Shown here one piece after another: positions 58,101 through 64,000 of a stretch of 64,000 nt of DNA. Where the stretch lies: the NCBI GenBank assembly GCA_958299035.1, contig CATQJL010000305.1, positions 31,261,733 to 31,325,732 on the forward strand, read 5' to 3'. The notes beneath the pieces are model-generated. The model searched no databases and was not told the origin of the DNA. It worked only from the letters and a program-made list of their open reading frames with translations. The translations under genes were made by a program, and so were the position numbers. Numbering within the stretch: the first letter of the stretch is position 1; each line of letters starts with the position of its first letter. Origin of the DNA: Cylicocyclus nassatus (taxonomy: Eukaryota > Nematoda > Chromadorea > Rhabditida > Strongylidae).

Positions 58101-59906
58101 TTAATCTGTGGCAATCTTTTGCTGAACTTTGGAGACACACACAAAAGCTTTACAAGGGAATCTATTGCATCCTAAATGGTTCCAGTGCCGGAAAGGCATT
58201 TAAGTGAAAAGACTCCAAGGTGGTATCGAATCTAACTTTCATACCCGCTAAGTGGTTTACAAGACGAAGATAAAAGCATTTGCTTAGGCTCAAGTAACAT
58301 TACGTTTGTAGCTTGCTGCAAAACGTGCAAGCGATTGACTTCTTAATCGAGCAGACTCGCTTACTTAAGAGGTACAACTCAGACATTTAGAAGTACAGCT
58401 GAATTATTTGGGATAACCACAAATACACGATTATTCATGTGGGATCTCGACCACGCAATCCTGAAGAAGAGAAGATCGTCAAGTTCGTCCATATAATCGT
58501 TTGCTGTGGTGTCTTGCAAGTGGCGCGTCTAAGCTCTAATCGAATGTTCAGCATCCTGCTGGGAAGGGGCTTAACAAATACCTGTTCTTGGTACCTTACA
58601 GAAAAAGAAAGCCCCATTAAATGCGAACTAGCTTCCTTCTTGGATATTGTTATGAGAAATAAGGTTCCCGGTGGAAAAAAGTAGAATGTTTCAAGAATGC
58701 TGCATACCGTGGGACGGGAGGTTCATGGAGTTTATGAGATAGTATGGGCAAGTTGTAGAAGACAGGCTTCTGACTTAATGTGATTTATTGTATATCATTT
58801 GTTTCTTGTTGAGGTTGCTTCTTCTCGTATGCTACAGCTAAATTGGGTTATATCCATTCAGCAGCAGAAACTCTCTGGAACCAATATCCACGTACTTCTA
58901 CCAAGTTTAATTCTTTTTTTTTTGTTTTCGCCCGAATTCGCCTTTCTTGTAAGCATTGGTTTCAGTCTGAGCTACTACTTTAAAACATTGACGATATTGG
59001 CAAGTATACTCTTTTGTTGCAAGTAGGCATCCTGCTCTTGGTTTGGAAGACACAAAGCACCGGATTTTGTGTAAACTTACTGCTATAGGGCGAACAATTT
59101 TATTGAGAATCTCGATTGAGTCAGCGCTCAATAGCTGTGGAGACAATCCTCCATGCATGCATAAAATACGATTGGAAATCAACGCAGACAATGGCATCAT
59201 TGCAAAAACATCCTAAATGAATGAGATTTTAAAACTAAGTACAAATAACATCACTAACCTGAAAGGAATTGAATAAACGTGGAGTTGCAAAACGACGAAT
59301 AAGGTCCTCATAAAAGCCATATATCCTATTGACAATTACCGTTTCATGATTGCCACGAAGTAGTAGGAAATTTTCAGGATATTTCAACTACAAGCATTTA
59401 TTTAGCAAGTCTTTTGTTAGTTTATATCAACAATTAGTCCACACCTTTATCAAAAGCAGCAGCATTATCGTCTCTATGCTCCATCGGCCACGATCGATGT
59501 AGTCTCCAAGAAATAGGTAGTTCACAGTCGGCGGCCATCCCACCTGGAGGAGACTAGCACATTTAGCCTCTTTAACATGGCATGTTAATATGCTCACCAT
59601 ATCAAAAAGGCGTATAAGGTCGCTCAGTTGACCATGAATATCTCCACAGACATTGAGCGGCACATTGCACTCTAACATCATTGGCTGCGATGTAAAGAGT
59701 TGTTTTGCAGCAACGGTCAAATCCATGATTTCCTAGATAGCCTTGAATCATCACTCAACGGAAATTGAAAAGCTAACTTGTTCCCCAATTTTGGTTGTAA
59801 AGCCTGCTCCTGGTTTTCCAATGTCCACCATTCTTGCAAGCATCGAGTCGGTGTCGAAATTTGTTGCTAGAATCAAACAGTCAGTTTGTTCTAGCGTTTC
59901 TGGCAT
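52166..59906 (-). CDS. PP1-like serine/threonine protein phosphatase, lesion in the RAHQ exon
   Basis: Metal-dependent PPP-family phosphatase. Exons: 59778-59906, 59598-59732, 59445-59543, 59259-59387, 59081-59212, 56997-57079, 53153-53235, 52297-52431, 52166-52252. Motifs in order: [42 protein letters not shown] and tail VLRPQ. The start ATG lies 17 bases after a TTTCTAG acceptor-like site, giving a short N-terminus. The seventh exon should end ..LDLVVRAHQ, but two bases are missing (GTTGTGAGCTCATCAG at 53153-53168), shifting the frame just before the metal-ligand histidine. Using the GTGAGC inside as donor restores frame but drops VRAHQ. All other junctions and phases are intact. A recent pseudogene, an enzymatically dead variant or a base-calling error are the options. 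It resembles the expanded nematode PP1 group rather than broadly expressed PP1. Confidence 0.8.
54480..54740. repeat. Single copy of the palindrome-21218 repeat family
   Basis: Shares CTACTTTTCGTTAT, AAGCTACGGGCTGGGAG, GGCACAGGGGGTA and a GGCGGAGCCGGATAAGCCAG end with the arms of 21218-21856. It lies in PP1 intron 6. Confidence 0.6.
55086..55635. mobile_element. TTAGGTTGTAAAGAAAG-family MITE, copy 2
   Basis: Perfect ends TTAGGTTGTAAAGAAAGTTC and GAACTTTCTTTACAACCTAA, flanked by TA (55084-55085 and 55636-55637). The interior matches 12020-12510, with an extra block near 55170-55215. It lies in PP1 intron 6. Confidence 0.8.
55956..56119. mobile_element. Small GC-rich MITE with GGCCGTCCGCGC termini
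   Basis: TATAGGCCGTCCGCGC at 55952 and GCGCGGACGGCCTATA ending at 56121 are inverted ends with TA flanks. The core is GC-rich. The 192-codon minus frame that crosses it is spurious. Confidence 0.65.
56270..56475 (+). pseudogene. Mariner transposase C-terminal remnant
   Basis: From ATG 56270 the frame reads [18 protein letters not shown], then HPKSW, a stop, and [12 protein letters not shown]. This parallels the end of mariner transposases (F..L...LSG..F....EEV, P.SF, RWEKVV...G.Y). No upstream catalytic DDD region was found and the reading has at least one stop. It sits in PP1 intron 6 on the opposite strand, next to mariner-terminus MITEs. Confidence 0.4.
57140..57660. repeat. Retroposon-like block with a repeated hairpin tail
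   Basis: A moderately GC-rich segment (GGAACCAAGTGTCGTAGGCG, CCGCGGCTTGGCGCGGCCCC) ends near 57487 with a 25-base hairpin-forming sequence that recurs exactly at 57626-57650 (GTTGATGAT..ATCATCAAC core). It may be a short retroelement with its tail sequence duplicated. It lies in PP1 intron 5. Confidence 0.4.
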
Positions 59907-59976
59907 GCAATAAAAACCAGCTGCTAGAAACAGCGAGCAGTTTTGCAAATGTCAAATTACCCATATAGATTAAGAT

Positions 59977-60306
59977 TTAAGATAGATTAATATAGATTTG
60001 AAATAAGGCCCACAGAAAGCCCGCGTCATCGCAACTCAAGGACGGGTTGAAGTTTGATCGGAGCCTGAGCACAGTATCATTAGTGCCGTAGGTTTTGGTG
60101 CAGATCGACTTGTAATCGAAAGACCGTTTGTTTTCAAATATGGGCATAAAGAGCGGCTGTGACATCATTTCTACTGCTTTGAAACGCCATCTCTGACAGC
60201 GGTCACTATCAAACAAACGATGGTGACTGCTATCAAAGATCGTGCCTAACAAACAGTAAGACAAAACGGATTTACAATATTTCAGAATAGAACCCATAAG
60301 GATCAC
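59977..60306 (-). other. Unassigned open frame upstream of the PP1 gene
   Basis: 109 codons without a known domain, starting MILMGSILKYCKSVLSYCLL (weakly signal-like) and ending just 70 bases upstream of the PP1 start. It could be an exon or chance. No splice context supports it. Confidence 0.2.
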
Positions 60307-60369
60307 AATTGTTGAGGAACTAATCTATATATTTGTAAAAGCCAAAGTTGTGCAACTCTGGACCGTTGG

Positions 60370-60790
60370 TTTTTATAGACTCTCTTACGCGTGAACCAGC
60401 TAACCTGAAACTTTGCACATATATGTTTTCGACCCTGTAGATGGTTTTAGGCTACTCTTTGAGGCGATTTGCTGGGATTTTCTAACGATTTATTGATTTG
60501 TGGCACCTAGCAATAGAACTGAAGCCTTATCAACCGCTACCATACCGCTTGCACATTTTGGTGTAAACAACAGCAGAGAAGCTCATTCGCATTTTGCGGT
60601 CAGAAGGATGCTTCCAGATGATGCTGCTTTGAGGTAGGCATTTGCAATTACAATGCACCATGCAGGTGGATATAGGCTGCCTGACCGGAGAAGGAAGCCG
60701 GGGGGGGGGAATGCAGCAGATGGAAGCGGAGTGAAAGATGAAAAGGCGTAGGTTTTGAAGCAGAACACATATTTTATGCGCTCCCCCTCC
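60370..60790. repeat. Dispersed repeat segment (relatives at 46380 and 47890)
   Basis: 60390-60560 matches 46380-46570. 60645-60770 matches 47897-48020 (TTACAATG..CCATGCA, TATAGGCTGC, GATGAAAA, AAGCAGAACA). A G9 run is at about 60702. Confidence 0.5.
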
Positions 60791-61029
60791 TTCTTCTGGC
60801 TCCGTGGCTCATGAACCGGGCAAGACCGGGTATGCCATCTAGTAAAAAGATAAAATATAACTATTAGGTTGGTGCAAAAGTGCTGTCGTTTCATTTTCAA
60901 AAATTTGTACCTTCGCGAAATTTCAACGGATTTGCTTGCTTGTAACTTTATTAGAAAAACTAGGTCTTCCGCTTTCAATCGTTGTTTTGTGGAGTTTCTG
61001 TTTCACACTGAGTGCAGAGATAAAAATGG

Positions 61030-61735
61030 AAAACTAATAAGGGAACGATACCCAATGTCCGTGGCCTTTTGAGACGAGATGTATATCATTACACTCGCCT
61101 TCGAACGCTGATTCCAAATCTGACTTCCGTTTCTGCTAATCGTTTCTCTGAAGGAAGTTATGGAGGAATTTCGAGCCAACTTTATCCGCCAAGGGTATGG
61201 TCACCAGAACGGCCCCTACCGGCGCCATGTTATAGTCTAGTGGTTAGTGTGATAGCCTCATAACTTGATACAGGTGTAGGTTCAAATCCTTTTGTGTTTT
61301 TGTTTTGCACTACCTCAATTAAAATTGTTCGAGATTCACTTAAATTATGGTCATTGGATACATTTTAACGCAAATAGTAAATTTTTTCCAAATTTCCACA
61401 TTTTTTGAAGGGTAAGGGCGTCCAGTTAGCTTGAAGATGCGAAAGAAGTTTATTGAGGCAATGCAAAACTGAAAAACACAAAAGGATTCGAACCTACAAC
61501 TGCATCAACCCATGAGCCTATCGCGCTAACCACTAGACCACACCGCACCGGAACCATTGCCGCGTCGAACGTATTTCAGTGGACAGCCAAAGCCCGCACA
61601 ATCCCTTAAAACATCTTTGAAGCGATTAGCAGAAACGGAAGTCAGATTCGGAATCAGCGTTCCAAGACGAGTGTAATGGTATACAACTCATCTCAAAAGG
61701 TCACGGACACCGAGTATCGTTTCCTTGTAAGAACA
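61030..61735. mobile_element. Fold-back element with a tRNA-like sequence in each arm
   Basis: The arms 61030-61300 and 61470-61735 are inverted copies (ACACTCG..GAACGCTGATTCC, CTGACTTCCGTTTCTGCTAA, CTTTTGAGA). Each arm includes a polymerase III-like A box TAGTCTAGTGG or TGGTCTAGTGG and, about 35 bases on, a B box GGTTCAAATCC or GGTTCGAATCC. These lie at 61226-61283 (+) and 61490-61553 (-). Neither forms a convincing full cloverleaf. Confidence 0.65.
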
Positions 61736-62098
61736 AACCATGTAAACCTTGACCATTTTAAGTTAGGTTACCAAAAGTCTGGAATGCTGCAAAAAATCTA
61801 AAATCGTCAGTACATATGTTTTTTGACACACCCTTTGCATTTGTAAGAAAATTGTGCTGTTTGGACGTCTTTGTGAGAAGTTATGATTTTCGCGAAAATT
61901 GACAAATTAATTAATTTTGGCGTTTTCCATAGCAAACTCGATATTCATAACTTCTCACAGAAACGTCCAAACAGCACAATTTTTTAACAGATGCAAAGGG
62001 TAGTTCAAAAAACATATGTACTGACGATTTCAGATTTTTTTGCAGCATTCCAGATTTTTGGTGACCTAATTTAAAATGATCAAAGTTTACATGGTCTT
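61735..62098. mobile_element. Palindromic element, GGTCACCAAA-type arms
   Basis: The arms 61735-61912 and 61925-62098 are inverted copies sharing CATGTAAAC, GAATGCTGCAAAAAA, CGTCAGTACATATGTTTTTT, CAAATTGTGCTGTTTGGACG and GAGAAGTTATGA. Confidence 0.75.
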
Positions 62099-62542
62099 AG
62101 TTTTCCATTTTTATCTCTGTACTCAGTGTGAAACAAAAGCTCCACAAAACAAAGGTTGAAAGCGGAAAACCTAATCTTTTCAATAAAACTACAAGCAAAC
62201 AAATCCGTTGAAATCTCGCGAAGTTACAAATTTTTGAAAATGAAACGACAGAAGTTTTGCACCAACTTTTGCGTAATATTTTTCGCTCTATTCTAAGCAG
62301 TATCAATGAAATTCAAAAGGCCTCCTCAAAATAAAAATATCTCCTTATTTCCGTGACTGCAACTAGCTCTTCATTGATTTTCTTGTACTTGTATGTCCCA
62401 GAAATTGTATGGTTTTTTTCACTTGCTGTCCGCTTTACTGCCCCATAAGCTACTCACGCGTAACTTATAGAATTTTCCTCTAATTTACCGCCTTCATACA
62501 CTATTTTCGTCAACTCTTACGAACTACCACCTTCAACTTAAG

Positions 62543-62830
62543 TGCAGCGAACTGACGGCACAATACCGGAGGGTCTCTGACGCTCAATTTGTCTTGGTGT
62601 GCGATCGTAAGTTTGCCGGATGTGCGTTCGTAAATTTTTCGAAGGACAGGCAAGAACTGTACATATTAGAAATGACTTTGCGGCAAGTCGCTGTAAACTG
62701 GCACTTTTCCGGATCACGAGATAGCTGGAATATAGTATAGGATCCACTGGTTTCTTAATTTTAAACACCGAAACAAGGATGAACCTGATCAACTCTAAAT
62801 CCATTCCTATTCGATGTACCGAGCAGCAGG
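62543..62830 (-). other. Possible terminal exon of an unknown gene
   Basis: After acceptor-like TATGTACAG (62656) one frame reads FLPVLRKIYERTSGKLTIAHQ and runs to a stop after KVVVRKS. After TATATTCCAG (62729) another reads LSRDPEKCQFTATCRKVISN to a stop. Both look protein-like, so I cannot choose. No homology is recognised. Confidence 0.2.
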
Positions 62831-62869
62831 GTTTATTCCAATTTACAGTAGGACTGCGGTGATTGGAAG

Positions 62870-63620
62870 CTAATTATAGTTTGCAGCTACATAGCAGAGA
62901 AGTCTTATTGGTCAAGAGCGTCGCTGCACGTGTTATTCCAAGAAGAGGAAAGAGGATCAGGACAGTACCGAACTTAAAGAAAAAGACGAAGTCGATATCA
63001 GGAAAAGAACGGCGACGTTTGCTTTCCGTCAGTCTCATTTTCACTCCCCACCGCGTCTTTCAGAGTGCTTGAAGTGAAGCTTGTAAACGATGGGCAGGAC
63101 GACCACTACCACCAAACCATCTTCACGGCAGTCTACTGTGCTACTTATGCAAAAGTATTTATTCTTAATAACCACCTACACTTCTGGCTTTTATCCTGAG
63201 CAGAGGCCTGGTCCATCTTTGCACTTTATAGGAGTAGAGTAGGCGGATGAAAGGTACCTTAACTTCAAAATGAAGTTCACAAAATAACTTGAAAAGTGAG
63301 CCAGGCAGGTAAAATCTACTATGAATGGTGCTGCAAAGCTTCAATACAATAAAGCCCTTCAGATACAGCTGCACTAGGATTTACACCACTAGCAAATGAA
63401 CATTCCTACATACAAAGTGCTTGACTGAAACTATGTTTAGCTGGTAGTATCGGCAGTCTATATCATTCCGCGTTCAGAATATATAAGGGATCTGGATGAC
63501 GGTTCAGTGTGAATTCCTGCATTAATGACTGCACAGATGAGAACAGCTCCCATTGGATTCTATCGATTTATGCAAACATTGATGATGAAGATTTTAAACT
63601 CAAATCGCTTTTTGTTGACC
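62870..63620. other. Intergenic stretch without visible gene
   Basis: No repeat arm or supported coding exon was noticed. Confidence 0.3.
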
Positions 63621-63623
63621 TCA

Positions 63624-64000
63624 TCAATTTTTAGCGAACTTTGAGCTACGGAGTTGTGTCGGGATAATGCGTAACACAAACTGGAAGCGAGAATCCAGCG
63701 GAAAATTTTGAAAACCACCAACAAAGCGAAGCAAATGACGGAAATGAACACCACACGCCAATAAATCCTTCTGCAGATTTTGCTGTAGTAGGACATTACG
63801 AATGTCACAAATAAGCATTAGTGATTAATGCTATTATTATAATCATCAGAAGAGTGATTGAATGAGTGCTTGCCTTGTATTTCTTGAATGTTCCAGCGTT
63901 CCATGCTTTGTCCGAAGTGAACGTATACTTTACCTGAACAAAGATCGAGATGTACAGACGTCTGCTAGTTGGTGGAACGGGTAAGGAAGATGAAGATGCT
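63624..64000 (-). CDS. Candidate last two exons of an unknown gene running off the window
   Basis: The exon from the window edge to 63934 (..SRRLYISIFVQ, ending at a GTAAAG donor) joins in phase to 63624-63770 after a CTGCAG acceptor, reading KDLLACGVHFRHLLRFVGGF, then PLDSRFQFVLRIIPTQLRSS, to a stop. Another frame of the same exon is strongly hydrophobic (VVFISVICFALLVVF) and cannot be excluded. No family is recognised. Confidence 0.25.

Larger units (their letters stand above)
60866..62270. mobile_element. Mariner-terminus MITE carrying two nested palindromes
   Basis: The left end TTAGGTTGGTGCAAAAGTGC and right end (reading inward GTTGGTGCAAAACTTCTGTC) continue as inverted arms to about 61040 and from 62098 (GTGTGAAACA, CCATTTTTATCTCTG). 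Inside lie the tRNA-bearing fold-back (61030-61735) and another palindrome (61735-62098). Confidence 0.75.

Noticed and set aside
61226..61283. Functional tRNA gene
   Set aside because: A and B boxes are present, but no 7-bp acceptor stem or clean anticodon arm can be drawn, and the sequence lies inside a fold-back arm.
1..64000. CRISPR array, prophage or bacterial-type operon
   Set aside because: No regularly spaced identical repeats, no phage genes, and genes are split by introns.

Overview
The window reads as nuclear DNA of a nematode, most likely a strongylid (hookworm or barber-pole-worm type). The gene models that can be rebuilt consist of short exons separated by GT..AG introns. Splice acceptors sit a few bases upstream of start codons, as expected for spliced-leader trans-splicing. 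The recognisable families (a PINCH LIM adaptor, a nematode-type PP1 phosphatase, an Srx-like chemoreceptor) fit this. There is no operon structure, no ribosome binding sites and no bacterial signature. The genus is an inference; no species-diagnostic RNA gene is present.

Host genes, all on the minus strand: (1) 2984-3504, a small predicted secreted protein of 105 residues built from five tiny exons. (2) 22177-24299, an Srx-like seven-helix receptor with one exon unresolved. (3) 31432-41595, a complete nine-exon PINCH-family protein of 328 residues with five LIM domains. (4) 52166-59906, a nine-exon PP1-like serine/threonine phosphatase that carries a 2-base lesion in the exon encoding the metal-binding RAHQ motif. 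Weaker gene candidates lie at 19472-19726 (+), 45594-45894 (-), 59977-60306 (-) and 62543-64000 (-).

Retrotransposons: a decayed RTE-type element runs 3905-7172 (+). A nearly complete RTE of 3.3 kb (7184-10485, -) is inserted in its 3' end, flanked by an 11-base target duplication. A CR1-type element with ORF1 and ORF2 (about 34880-39460, +) lies antisense in the large fourth intron of the PINCH gene. RTE and mariner fragments occur at 30880-31250 and 56270-56475, and a possible tRNA-derived SINE at 17390-17770.

The rest is dominated by inverted-repeat (fold-back or MITE-like) elements, often nested. They group into families by terminus: TTAGGTTG... with TA flanks, CAGGGTGTCCC... with TA flanks, TTAA-flanked AGGCAGCGTCCGGGCA, an ACAAGGGAA-ended superfamily, and several singletons. 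Many have arms of 100-300 bases, and several contain perfect 20-46 bp snap-back stems. The most unusual structures are a fold-back element with a tRNA-like sequence in each arm (61030-61735), a long palindrome with a 2-base centre (21218-21856), and three-deep nesting at 10966-13222 and 13245-16360. There is no CRISPR, prophage or other bacterial-type system. The notable system here is this palindromic element landscape around damaged or divergent host genes.
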